Of a stretch of DNA of 64,000 nt, positions 23,291 through 31,434 are shown piece after piece. The notes under the pieces were generated by a model. It was not told where the DNA came from and did no database searches. It saw only the letters and a program-made list of their open reading frames with translations. This stretch comes from Nocardioides currus. Lineage in GTDB: Bacteria > Actinomycetota > Actinomycetes > Propionibacteriales > Nocardioidaceae. Position numbers and translations under genes: made by a program. The DNA is taken from assembly GCF_003057875.1 (NCBI RefSeq), contig NZ_PYXZ01000003.1:282772-346771 (forward strand), read 5' to 3'. The first letter of the stretch is position 1. Every line of letters begins with the position of its first letter.

Positions 23291-23320
23291 GCAAAGAGTC
23301 ATTTGCAAACACTTCTTTGC
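23291..23320. promoter_or_regulatory. Putative ArsR-type operator
   Basis: GCAAAGA at 23291-23297 and TCTTTGC at 23314-23320 form an inverted repeat, with a third palindromic core TTTGCAAA (23302-23309) between them. The AT-rich block stands out from the GC-rich surroundings and lies just upstream of the ArsR gene, as an autoregulatory operator would. Confidence 0.65.
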
Positions 23321-23370
23321 GGTACGGCGATCTACCCGATCATGGGCGTGACCGGCCCCGGCGTCATGGC

Positions 23371-23376
23371 TAGCGT
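23371..23376 (+). promoter_or_regulatory. -10 hexamer of a probable leaderless promoter
   Basis: TAGCGT ends 6 bases before the GTG at 23383. No Shine-Dalgarno precedes that GTG. Confidence 0.45.
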
Positions 23377-23382
23377 CGAGCC

Positions 23383-25071
23383 GTGGGCCAGCGTGCGGGC
23401 ACGACCAGGGGCAGGGGCAGACGGGCGGCACTCGTCACCGCCACCGTCGGCGCGCTCGTCACGGCCCTGCTGCTCGTGCCCGGCGCGGCGCAGGCCGCGC
23501 CCCCGGCCAACGACGCCTTCGCCGCCGCGGCCGACCTCGGCTCGGCGGTCCCGGCGGTCGCCGTCGGGTCCAACGTCGAGGCCACGACCGAGGCCGGCGA
23601 ACCGCTGGTGCGAGGAGCGAGCGAGGCGACGGGGACGATCTGGTGGAGGTGGACCGCACCCGCGACGGCCCGCTACCGCGTCGACCTGTGCGCCACCACG
23701 CCGGTCTTCACCGCGACCCTGGCCGTGTTCAGCGGCGCGAGCGTGTCCGGGCTGACCAACGTCACGGCGGTCGGGGACGGGCTCACCGGCGCGGCGCCGA
23801 ACTCCTACCTCGGGGGCAAGTGCGCCGACCTCGACCTGCCGGCCGCGGCGTTCGACGCGGTCGCCGGCACGACGTACAGCATCGCCGTCGGCGGGGTGGG
23901 CGGCTCGACGAGCTCGAGCATCGCGCTGGCCCTGAGCCGTCCGGCGCCCAACGACGACCACGCCAACGCCGTCGACCTGGGCTCGGCCGTCCCGGCGACC
24001 GGCAGCGGCAGCAACGTCGGCGCCTCGGTCGAGGCCGGCGAGCCGCTCACCCGCAACATCTTCCAGGCCTCCGGCACGATCTGGTGGACCTGGACGCCAC
24101 CGGTCACCGCCCGCTACCGCGTCGACATCTGCTCCTCGTCGCCGGTGCTCGTCGGGACGCTCGGGGTCTTCACCGGACCGAACGTCGCCGCGCTGGCCAA
24201 TGCGTCGTCGGTCGGCACGGGTCGTACGGCGGCGACGCCCGACTATCCCGGCGGCCAGTGCCCGGACACCCGGGTGGTGGCGGTCGCGTTCGACGCGGTG
24301 GTCGGCACGACCTACGCCATCGCCGCCGGGGGTGCCGGGGGCACGACCAGCAGCAACATCGTGCTGCACCTGAGCCGGCCCGCGGTCAACGACAACTTCG
24401 CCAACGCCCTCGACCTGGGGTCTGCCGTCCCGGCCTCGGCGACCGGCAGCAACGTCGGCGCCTCCGACGAGGTCGGGGAGCCCCTCGCCCGTGGTGGCGT
24501 GACCGGCACCGGCACCGTGTGGTGGAGCTGGACGGCGCCGGCTGCCGGCCGCTACCGCGTGGACCTCTGCTCCACCCAGCCCGCGTTCAACGGCACCCTC
24601 GCGGTCTATACGGGTACGGCGGTGATCGCCCTGACCAACCGGACCACCCTCGGCACCGGGCGGACGCCGGCCGCCAAGCCCTACCCCGGTGGCCAGTGCG
24701 CCACCTCGAGCCTGCCGGCGGCCGCCTTCGACGCCACGGCCGGCACGACCTACCGCTTCGCCGCCGGCGGCTCGGCGGGCGCGAGCAGCCCGAAGCTCGT
24801 CCTGCGCGTCTCGCGGGCCGTCCAGTCCTGCGCCGACGCGTCCAGGGCGCTGCGCTCCGCCCGGTCGACGCTGGCCCGGGCGGTGAGGAAGACCGCCGTG
24901 GCCACCCGGCGCGCGCGGGCCGCGACCAGGCTGGCGAAGGCGCAGCCGAGCGCCAAGCACGCCGCCGCGGCGAAGAAGGCGAAGGCCCGGGCCACGAAGG
25001 CGAGGGCGAAGCAGCGCGCGGCCGCTCGGGACCTCAGGCAGGCGAAGGCCGCCCGGGCGAAGGCCTGCTGA
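23383..25071 (+). CDS. Secreted triple-repeat protein with basic Ala/Lys/Arg tail
   Basis: This 562-residue protein has a signal peptide (cleavage near AAQAAP, residue 39) and three tandem domains of about 146 residues starting near residues 43, 190 and 336. Each opens NDxxANAxDLGSAVP and contains GTIWWxWTxPxTARYRVD, a jelly-roll-like pattern resembling pre-peptidase C-terminal domains. Each has a conserved cysteine pair (VDLC or VDIC, and GGxC). From about residue 480 the protein becomes a lysine/arginine/alanine-rich helix (AKHAAAAKKAKARATKARAK) resembling histone-H1-like tails. Such a secreted basic tail could bind acidic wall polymers or DNA (inference). Its 3' end overlaps the convergent DUF6069-like gene by 38 bases. 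Confidence 0.75.
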   Translation: MGQRAGTTRGRGRRAALVTATVGALVTALLLVPGAAQAAPPANDAFAAAADLGSAVPAVAVGSNVEATTEAGEPLVRGASEATGTIWWRWTAPATARYRVDLCATTPVFTATLAVFSGASVSGLTNVTAVGDGLTGAAPNSYLGGKCADLDLPAAAFDAVAGTTYSIAVGGVGGSTSSSIALALSRPAPNDDHANAVDLGSAVPATGSGSNVGASVEAGEPLTRNIFQASGTIWWTWTPPVTARYRVDICSSSPVLVGTLGVFTGPNVAALANASSVGTGRTAATPDYPGGQCPDTRVVAVAFDAVVGTTYAIAAGGAGGTTSSNIVLHLSRPAVNDNFANALDLGSAVPASATGSNVGASDEVGEPLARGGVTGTGTVWWSWTAPAAGRYRVDLCSTQPAFNGTLAVYTGTAVIALTNRTTLGTGRTPAAKPYPGGQCATSSLPAAAFDATAGTTYRFAAGGSAGASSPKLVLRVSRAVQSCADASRALRSARSTLARAVRKTAVATRRARAATRLAKAQPSAKHAAAAKKAKARATKARAKQRAAARDLRQAKAARAKAC

Positions 25072-25474
25072 GGCCCCGCGCCAGGGCCGGGACGACCACG
25101 GCTGCGGCCGCGAGGTGCAGCACGACCAGCGCGAGGGACGTCGCCGCGCTCGCGCCGACCAGGAAGGGCGGCACCAGCGAGACGAGCGTCAGCGCGAGCG
25201 CCGTACGCACGAAGACGTGGGCAGGTCGGGAGGCCCAGCGGAGCAGGGCCGCGGCGATCAGCACCCCGATCACCGAGAAGAAGCCGGTCACCACCGCGAC
25301 GCCGGACACCGGGATCGTCTCCCCGCCCTCGGGGACCTCGAGCGTGACACCCACCGCTCGCGCCAGGGCGGCGAGCAGCGCGGTCACCACCATCGCGGCC
25401 CCGGTCGCGAGCAGGCCGAGGACGGCCAGGCGCCCGAGGCGGTGTCCCGCCCCGGGCACGGTCACGGCAGTCAT
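25034..25474 (-). CDS. DUF6069-like four-helix membrane protein
   Basis: This 146-residue protein has four hydrophobic segments and short loops. The VEVPEGGETIPVSG-like extracellular loop after the first helix (here LEVPEGGETIPVSG) and the following FFSVIGVLIAAALLRWASRP resemble the DUF6069 family. Family function is unknown. Its ATG overlaps the stop of the ECF sigma factor gene (25471-25474), so it is co-expressed with it and may influence sigma activity at the membrane (inference). Confidence 0.75.
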   Translation of the reverse strand: MTAVTVPGAGHRLGRLAVLGLLATGAAMVVTALLAALARAVGVTLEVPEGGETIPVSGVAVVTGFFSVIGVLIAAALLRWASRPAHVFVRTALALTLVSLVPPFLVGASAATSLALVVLHLAAAAVVVPALARGLSRPSPGRPSPA

Positions 25475-26484
25475 CGCGACACCTCGTCGGTCGCCGCCGG
25501 CAGGCTCGCCGGGAGTCCCAGGTGGACGAACTGCTCGGGGCCGAAGATGGTGACCTCGGTGATCGACCCGCCGCTGACGCGCAACACGTCGATGGCCAGC
25601 GGGAGGTGGGCCGACGCCTCCTCGTGCCAGGTGTAGTAGCCGATCGCCGGCTGCCGGTTCACCGCGGTCGGGACGCCGCGGAGACCGGTCATCTCGGGGT
25701 AGCCGCCCTCGATCCAGTCGGCCAGGACGGCGTCACGGCCGACGATCAGGCCCGGCGTCGGCGGCATCGCGAACCGGACGTCGTCGCGCAGCATGGTGGC
25801 GATCGCGTCGATGTCGGTCGCCATGCTGGCCTCGGTGAAGCGACGCACCAGGTCGCGGTTGTCGGTGTCGTCCTCACCGCCCGTCCACTCGTGCCGTTCG
25901 GGCGGCAGGTGCTCCCGCATCCCCGCCCGGGCCCGCTGCAGCGCGCTGTTGACGGAGTTGACCGAGTCGCCGAGCAGGTCGGCGACGTCCTTCGCCGGCC
26001 AGCCGACGACGTCGCGCAGGATCAGCGCCGCCCGCGGCCTAGGCGCGAGGTGCTGCACCGCGACGACGTAGGCCAGCTCGACCGTCTCCCGCGCGAGTGC
26101 CGCGGTCTCGGGCTCGTCGGCCTCGTCCGCGGTCAGCTCGTCGAGCAGGCGGTCGGGATAGGGCTGGAGCCACAGCACCTCGCCGCCGGTGGCCGGCTCC
26201 GGTCGCCGCTTGGCGAGCAGGTCGAGGCAGGCGTTGGTGGCGATGCGGTAGAGCCACGCGCGGAAGCTCGCGCGCCCCTCGAACGTCTCGCGCCGTCGCC
26301 AGGCGCGCAGGAACGTCTCCTGCACGGCGTCCTCGGCGTCCTGGAACGACCCGAGCATCCGGTAGCAGTGCACGTGCAGCTCGCGCCGGTGCCGCTCGGC
26401 GTGCCCCGTGAAGGCCGCCTCGTCCGTCCCGTCCAGCTCCTGCACGTCGATCTCCTTCGGCTGCGTGCTCACGCTCATCCTCAT
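25471..26484 (-). CDS. ECF RNA polymerase sigma factor with SnoaL-like C-terminal domain
   Basis: This 337-residue protein has sigma region 2 (about residues 30-100: YRMLGSFQDAEDAVQETFLRAWRR) and region 4 (about 140-195: RAALILRDVVGWPAKDVADLL). A C-terminal NTF2/SnoaL-like domain (about 210-320) follows. Such fused-domain sigma factors (SigG-like, TIGR02960 group) often lack a separate anti-sigma factor, the extra domain modulating activity in cis. No anti-sigma gene is nearby; the downstream coupled gene is a small membrane protein. A GAGAGG Shine-Dalgarno precedes the ATG at 26484; an ATG at 26478 is an alternative. Confidence 0.88.
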   Translation of the reverse strand: MRMSVSTQPKEIDVQELDGTDEAAFTGHAERHRRELHVHCYRMLGSFQDAEDAVQETFLRAWRRRETFEGRASFRAWLYRIATNACLDLLAKRRPEPATGGEVLWLQPYPDRLLDELTADEADEPETAALARETVELAYVVAVQHLAPRPRAALILRDVVGWPAKDVADLLGDSVNSVNSALQRARAGMREHLPPERHEWTGGEDDTDNRDLVRRFTEASMATDIDAIATMLRDDVRFAMPPTPGLIVGRDAVLADWIEGGYPEMTGLRGVPTAVNRQPAIGYYTWHEEASAHLPLAIDVLRVSGGSITEVTIFGPEQFVHLGLPASLPAATDEVSR

Positions 26485-26580
26485 CCTCACCTCTCGTGTC
26501 CGGTCGTGGATATGACGCCGGCGGCGGCGAGAACTCATCACCCCGTTCGCTTCGAAGGTTGAAAGTGCGATGATCGAGGC

Positions 26581-27555
26581 ATGGCCGACGCTGCGACGTA
26601 CACCGACAAGGGCAAGCCCTTCGAGCGCGACATGACCTACATCCCGGACCGGTTGCGCGCCGGCGACGAGCCGGCCGACCCGCTCGAGGGGGCGTACGGC
26701 GCCGACCCGGACGCGCCGTCGTGGCCGGTCGAGCCCGGCCGCTACCGGCTGGTGGCGGCCAAGGCCTGCCCGTGGGCCAACCGCGCGATCATCGTGCGCA
26801 ACCTGCTCGGGCTCGAGGACGTGATCTCGCTCGGCATGCCCGGTCCGACGCACGACGCCCGCAGCTGGACCTTCGACCTCGACCCCGGTGGCGTCGACCC
26901 CGTGCTGGGGATCGAGCGGCTGCAGGAGGCCTACTTCAACCGCGTGCCCGACTACCCGCGCGGCATCACGGTGCCGGCCATCGTCGAGGTCGAGACGGTC
27001 AAGGTCGTGACCAACGACTTCCCCTGGATCACCCACGACTTCTTCTTCGAGTGGCGCGAGCACCACCGCGCCGACGCGCCCGACCTGTGGCCCGCGGACT
27101 CGCGCGAGGAGATGGAGGCCGTGATGAAGCGGGTCTTCACCGAGGTCAACAACGGCGTCTACCGCTGCGGCTTCGCCGGTTCGCAGGAGGCGTACGACGC
27201 GGCGTACGAGCGCCTCTTCGCCGCCCTCGACTGGCTCGAGAAGCGCCTCACCGACCGCCGCTACCTGATGGGCGAGGCGATCACCGAGGCCGACGTGCGA
27301 CTGTTCACGACGCTCGCGCGCTTCGACGCCGTCTACCACGGCCACTTCAAGTGCAACCGCAACAAGCTGATCGAGATGCCGGCGCTGTGGGGCTATGCCC
27401 GCGACCTGTTCCAGACGCCCGGCTTCGGCGAGACCATCGACTTCGAGCAGATCAAGGCGCACTACTACCGCGTGCACACCGACGTGAACCCGACCGGGAT
27501 CGTGCCGCAGGGGCCCGACGAGTCCGGCTGGACGACCCCGCACGGTCGGGGCTGA
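26581..27555 (+). CDS. Xi-class glutathione S-transferase / glutathionyl-hydroquinone reductase family protein
   Basis: This 324-residue protein has the active-site motif CPWA (Cys about residue 63) in KACPWANRAIIVRNLLGL and an all-helical C-terminal GST domain (about 180-310; GEAITEADVRLFTTLARFD). These features define the ECM4/YqjG xi-class. Family enzymes reduce S-glutathionyl-hydroquinones. Actinobacteria mostly use mycothiol instead of glutathione, so the physiological thiol here is uncertain. It is divergent from the ECF sigma gene and its stop lies 9 bases from the convergent GH43-like gene. Confidence 0.88.
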   Translation: MADAATYTDKGKPFERDMTYIPDRLRAGDEPADPLEGAYGADPDAPSWPVEPGRYRLVAAKACPWANRAIIVRNLLGLEDVISLGMPGPTHDARSWTFDLDPGGVDPVLGIERLQEAYFNRVPDYPRGITVPAIVEVETVKVVTNDFPWITHDFFFEWREHHRADAPDLWPADSREEMEAVMKRVFTEVNNGVYRCGFAGSQEAYDAAYERLFAALDWLEKRLTDRRYLMGEAITEADVRLFTTLARFDAVYHGHFKCNRNKLIEMPALWGYARDLFQTPGFGETIDFEQIKAHYYRVHTDVNPTGIVPQGPDESGWTTPHGRG

Positions 27556-27564
27556 GCGCCCGGA

Positions 27565-28899
27565 TCAGGGGGTCGGCGGGCTCGTCGTCGGCGTGCCCGT
27601 CGGCGTGCCGGTCGTCGTCGGGCTCGTCGTGGGTGTCGTCGGGGTCCCGGTCGGTGTCGTGGTGGGCGTGCCCGTCGGGGTCACGGTCGGTGACGTCGTC
27701 GGTGACGTCGTCGGTGAGGTCGTCGGTGTGACCGTGGGCGTCGGGGTGGGTGTCGGCGTCTCGGTCGGCGTCGGGGGTGGCGCGGGCGCCGGCTCGGGAC
27801 CCTGCACGAACGCCGAGAGCACGGGGCCGTCCTTGGTCCACAGCAGGCGGGCGGCGTACAGCGCGCGCTTGCCGACGTCCTCGTAGTCCGAGGGCCCGTG
27901 GTAGCTCTGGTAGCACGGCAGGTTGGTGCCCTTGCAGACCCAGCCGTGGAAGAACAGCCGGTTGGCGTGGGTGTCGGTGGCCTCGACGTAGTCGGCGCCG
28001 CCGGGCCCGCACACACCGGAGTTCTGGCGGTTGACCAGCGCGTGGCCGCGGGTGCCCTGCCAGCCCTGGTGGCGGAACTTCGAGCGGCGCCAGATGGTGC
28101 GGTAGCGGCAGTCGCCGTAGTCGCCGCGCGAGGTGATCAGGTAGTACCACTGGCCGTGCTTGACCATCACCGGGTTCTCGAGCACGCCGACGTCGCGGAT
28201 CAGCTCGCGGCTGCGCCCGAACGTGCCGGTGCCGGCCGCGTTGAGGCGGATCATCCGGATCGTCGAGGGCGTGCCCTGGGTGCGATACATCAGGAAGCGG
28301 CGGCCGTCGGGGGCGACGAACGACGAGGGGTCGATGACGCCCCGGTTGGGCAGTCCGGTGCGGCCGGCGACCGGGTCGAAGGCCGGCTGCGTCGTGGAGT
28401 AGTCGGGACACACCAGCGGGCGGTTGCTGACGGGGGTGAACTTGTCCGCCAGGGTCGGGGCGGTCGCGACGCCGATGCAGCGGTCCTGCTCGTGGGGCAG
28501 GCCGCGCGAGGGCATCGTGTAGTAGGCCAGCCAGCCGTTGGGGCCCTGCTCGATCTCCGGGCCCCAGACGCCGGCGAACTTCGCCCATGCCGGTCGCCCG
28601 TTGAGCAGGTCGCCGGTGGGGTCCCAGTTGCCCCAGTCGTAGTCGGAGACCGCGCCGCGGGCGCGGAACCCGGTCGCCGCGCCGAACCAGCGCGTGCCGT
28701 CGAAGACCACGGTCGGGTCGCCGAAGTCGCGGGTCCAGATCAGCGGACGCGGCGCCTGCGCGGCCTTGCGTGCGTCGCTCGCGCCGTCGTCGGCGCCGCT
28801 GGCCGGTGACGAGACCGGGGACAGGACGAGCAGGGCGGGCAGCGCCGCCAGCGCGACGAGCGCGCCGAGCCAGCGGGACGGGTGTCGTGGTGCACGCAT
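27565..28899 (-). CDS. Secreted GH43-like beta-propeller protein with Thr/Pro tail
   Basis: This 444-residue protein has a signal peptide (about residues 1-35) and a five-blade propeller domain (about 45-370) with GH43-like acidic residues in DFGDPTVV, GVIDPSSFV and VLENPVMV, the usual positions of base, pKa modulator and acid. A low-complexity Thr/Pro/Gly tail of about 70 residues (from about 375) ends the protein. Family enzymes cleave arabinan or xylan-type glycans; activity here is not proven. The Thr/Pro tail is a typical wall-spanning or linker segment but no anchor follows. The paralogous gene upstream on the same strand lacks this tail. The start follows an AAGGGGG Shine-Dalgarno. Confidence 0.75.
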   Translation of the reverse strand: MRAPRHPSRWLGALVALAALPALLVLSPVSSPASGADDGASDARKAAQAPRPLIWTRDFGDPTVVFDGTRWFGAATGFRARGAVSDYDWGNWDPTGDLLNGRPAWAKFAGVWGPEIEQGPNGWLAYYTMPSRGLPHEQDRCIGVATAPTLADKFTPVSNRPLVCPDYSTTQPAFDPVAGRTGLPNRGVIDPSSFVAPDGRRFLMYRTQGTPSTIRMIRLNAAGTGTFGRSRELIRDVGVLENPVMVKHGQWYYLITSRGDYGDCRYRTIWRRSKFRHQGWQGTRGHALVNRQNSGVCGPGGADYVEATDTHANRLFFHGWVCKGTNLPCYQSYHGPSDYEDVGKRALYAARLLWTKDGPVLSAFVQGPEPAPAPPPTPTETPTPTPTPTVTPTTSPTTSPTTSPTVTPTGTPTTTPTGTPTTPTTSPTTTGTPTGTPTTSPPTP

Positions 28900-28978
28900 G
28901 TGGCAGGTACCCCCTTCAAGGCACTCCTTTGATACCGCGAGGCCGGGAAATTGTTGCAACTCGGCCTGCCCCGGCGTC

Positions 28979-29047
28979 GGGATATCCATGGGAGGAACGG
29001 GGGGTGGATCGGCCCGGCACCCCCCGAGATCGCCCATGGATATCCCC
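28979..29047 (-). repeat. Nested inverted repeat between the two GH43-like genes
   Basis: Outer arms GGGATATCCATGGG (28979-28992) and CCCATGGATATCCC (29033-29046) are perfect complements. Inside them GGGGGGTG (28999-29006) pairs with CACCCCCC (29018-29025) around an 11-base loop. The transcript from the upstream paralogue would fold into a two-storey hairpin just after its stop, suggesting a terminator or processing/stability element. There is no T-tract. Confidence 0.7.
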
Positions 29048-29056
29048 GCGGGAGGG

Positions 29057-30094
29057 TCAGAGGAAGCCGCGGACCACCGGGACGCCGTCGACCCAGTCGA
29101 GGTCGGCGGCGTACATCGGCCGGATCGCCCGGGAGCGGTGACGCACCGTGTCCTTCCGGATCCCCGGGCCGCACGGCGTGGTCGAGCCGCGGCAGGTCCA
29201 GGCGTGGAAGTAGACCCGCAGCCGCTTGGAGTGCGGCATCGGGGTCACGTCGGCGCCGCCCGGACCGCACAGGCCCGACGACTGGTCGAGCAGCACCCCC
29301 GTCGTCGCCTCGGCCCAGCTCAGGATCGAGGTCGAGCGGCGCCAGACCGTCCGGTAGGAGCAGTGGGTGAAGTCGCCCTGCGACAGCAGCATCACCCAGC
29401 CGGTGGGGCGCTCGATGAGCACCGGGTTCTCCAGCACGCCGTCGTGCCGGAACAGCTCGACGCTCTGACCGGCGGCGTGCAGGCCGCTCCTCGACAGGGG
29501 CAGCAGCCGGATCGACGACGGGATCCGGTCGGTCTTGTAGAGCAGGTGTGGCCGGCCCCCGGCGACGACGAGCGACGGGTCGATCACGCCCGCCCGGGGC
29601 AGGCCGGGGAGGACCACCGGCACCGTGTCCTCGGCGGCCGGCGCAGCGACGTACGACGGACAGACCAGCGGCCTGCCGCCGATCGCCGTGAACCCCCCGG
29701 TCGCGGAGCGGGAGCGGGCGACGCCGATGCAGCGGCCGTACTCACCGATGCCGCGCACGGGCGCTGCGAAGTAGAGCACCCACCAGCGACCGACGCGGGC
29801 GATGTCGGAGGCCCAGATGTCGCCGTCGGCGTGCGACCACGAGGGCAGCCGGACGAGCGACGAGCCGGCCGGTCGCCAGGCTCCGCTCGGGCGCTCGGAG
29901 AACGATCGCGGCACCAGGCTGCCGGTGGAGAAGCCGACGAAGCCGTTGCCGCTCACGGTCACCGCCGGGTCGGCGAAGTCGCCGCTGAGGACGGGTCGCG
30001 GGACGCGCTCGGCCAGCGCTGGTACGGCGACGAGCGCGAGCGCCGCCGAGAGGGCGGTGACGAGGAGGCCGGTGAGGGCGGGACGCAGACGCAC
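29057..30094 (-). CDS. Secreted GH43-like beta-propeller protein (paralogue without tail)
   Basis: This 345-residue paralogue of the downstream gene has a signal peptide (about residues 1-28, ending VPALAE) and a propeller domain with DFADPAVTV, AGVIDPSLVV and GVLENPVLI at the positions of the three GH43 acidic residues. Shared segments such as YRTVWRRS and SGLCGPGGADV show recent common origin. The GTG at 30094 is preferred over a TTG at 30103 because a TAGGTT hexamer lies 7 bases before the GTG. Divergent from the 2-oxoacid dehydrogenase operon. Glycan target unknown. Confidence 0.72.
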   Translation of the reverse strand: MRLRPALTGLLVTALSAALALVAVPALAERVPRPVLSGDFADPAVTVSGNGFVGFSTGSLVPRSFSERPSGAWRPAGSSLVRLPSWSHADGDIWASDIARVGRWWVLYFAAPVRGIGEYGRCIGVARSRSATGGFTAIGGRPLVCPSYVAAPAAEDTVPVVLPGLPRAGVIDPSLVVAGGRPHLLYKTDRIPSSIRLLPLSRSGLHAAGQSVELFRHDGVLENPVLIERPTGWVMLLSQGDFTHCSYRTVWRRSTSILSWAEATTGVLLDQSSGLCGPGGADVTPMPHSKRLRVYFHAWTCRGSTTPCGPGIRKDTVRHRSRAIRPMYAADLDWVDGVPVVRGFL

Positions 30095-30101
30095 GGCGCA
30101 C

Positions 30102-30107
30102 AACCTA
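30102..30107 (-). promoter_or_regulatory. -10 hexamer of a probable leaderless promoter
   Basis: TAGGTT on the minus strand ends 7 bases before the GTG at 30094, which supports that GTG as the start of the GH43-like paralogue. Confidence 0.4.
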
Positions 30108-30261
30108 GACGCACCTCGATTCGCCCCCGGGGTGCTGCGCCCGATAACTTTGACGACACCATGTGGTCGGGGTCACACACGCCTGCGGCAGCATGGAATC
30201 ACACAGCCCTCGGTGCGCCCGGTGACCCCGCGCAGCCGCCGGCATGAACGAATGGAGTGCC

Positions 30262-31434
30262 ATGAGCGACACCGCAGCAGCCAGCCCCGGACACTTCGGG
30301 CCCGATCTCGCGGAGGTCTTCGGGCCCTCGCAGCAGGACGGCGGCCCCGAGCTCGTCCAGCTCCTGACGCCCGAGGGTGAGCGCGTCCACCACGCCGAGT
30401 TCGACCACGACTTCTCCGCCGAGGAGCTGCGCGGCTTCTACCGCGACATGGTGCTCACCCGGCGCATCGACACCGAGGCGACCGCGCTCCAGCGCCACGG
30501 CGAGCTCGGCATCTGGGCCCAGCTGCTCGGCCAGGAGGCCGCGCAGATCGGCGCCGGCCGCGCGCTCCGCCCGCAGGACTACGTCTTCCCGACCTACCGC
30601 GAGCACGGCGTCGCCTACACCCGTGGCATCGACCCGCTCGACCTGCTCGGACTCTTCCGCGGCGTCGACCAGGGTGCCTGGGACCCCGCCGAGAAGAACT
30701 TCGGCCTCTACACGATCGTCATCGGCGCGCAGGTGCTGCACGGCGTCGGCTACGCCATGGGCATCCAGCGCGACGGAGCCGTCGGCACCGGCGACCCCGA
30801 CCGCGACGCCGCCGTCATCGCCCACTTCGGCGACGGCGCGTCCTCGCAGGGCGACGTCAACGAGGGCTTCATCTTCGCCGCGTCCTACAACGCGCCGGTG
30901 GTCTTCTTCTGCCAGAACAACCAGTGGGCCATCTCGGAGCCGATCGAGCGCCAGACCCGCATCCCGCTCTACCAGCGCGCCCTCGGCTTCGGCTTCCCGG
31001 GCGTGCGCGTGGACGGCAACGACGTGCTGGCGACGTACGCCGTCACGAAGGCCGCGCTGCAGCGTGCGCGCGACGGCCAGGGCCCGACCTTCATCGAGGC
31101 CTACACCTACCGCATGGGTGCGCACACGACCACCGACGACCCGACGCGCTACCGCCTCTCCGACGACGTCGAGAGCTGGAAGCTCAAGGACCCGATCGAG
31201 CGGCTCAAGGTCTACCTGCGCCGCAACGGCCTCGTCGACCAGCAGTTCTTCGACGACCTCGACGACGAGGCGAAGGAGCTCGGCCACCACCTCCGCGAGG
31301 GCTGCAAGGCGCTGCCCGACCCGCAGCCGATGAGCGTCTTCGACCACGTCTACACCGAGATGACCGACGAGCTCGCCGCCCAGCGCGACGGCTACGAGGC
31401 CTACCTCGCCTCGTTCGAGGGGAGCGACCACTGA
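30262..31434 (+). CDS. bkdA: Branched-chain 2-oxoacid dehydrogenase E1 alpha subunit
   Basis: This 390-residue thiamine-diphosphate-dependent E1 alpha subunit has the GDGASSQGDVNEGFIFAAS block, which contains the Mg/ThDP-binding GDG...N motif (about residues 192-210). The segment YRMGAHTTTDDPTRYR is the phosphorylation-loop region typical of branched-chain rather than pyruvate enzymes. It decarboxylates 2-oxo acids from leucine, isoleucine and valine and hands the acyl group to E2, feeding degradation and branched fatty-acid synthesis. The ATG at 30262 has a GGAG four bases upstream; an ATG at 30244 is in frame but lacks one. Its stop overlaps the E1 beta start (TGATG). Confidence 0.9.
   Translation: MSDTAAASPGHFGPDLAEVFGPSQQDGGPELVQLLTPEGERVHHAEFDHDFSAEELRGFYRDMVLTRRIDTEATALQRHGELGIWAQLLGQEAAQIGAGRALRPQDYVFPTYREHGVAYTRGIDPLDLLGLFRGVDQGAWDPAEKNFGLYTIVIGAQVLHGVGYAMGIQRDGAVGTGDPDRDAAVIAHFGDGASSQGDVNEGFIFAASYNAPVVFFCQNNQWAISEPIERQTRIPLYQRALGFGFPGVRVDGNDVLATYAVTKAALQRARDGQGPTFIEAYTYRMGAHTTTDDPTRYRLSDDVESWKLKDPIERLKVYLRRNGLVDQQFFDDLDDEAKELGHHLREGCKALPDPQPMSVFDHVYTEMTDELAAQRDGYEAYLASFEGSDH

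Noticed and set aside
30244..30261. Earlier ATG of the E1 alpha gene at 30244
   Set aside because: It lacks a Shine-Dalgarno, whereas the ATG at 30262 has a GGAG just upstream. The difference is only six residues, so this remains uncertain.
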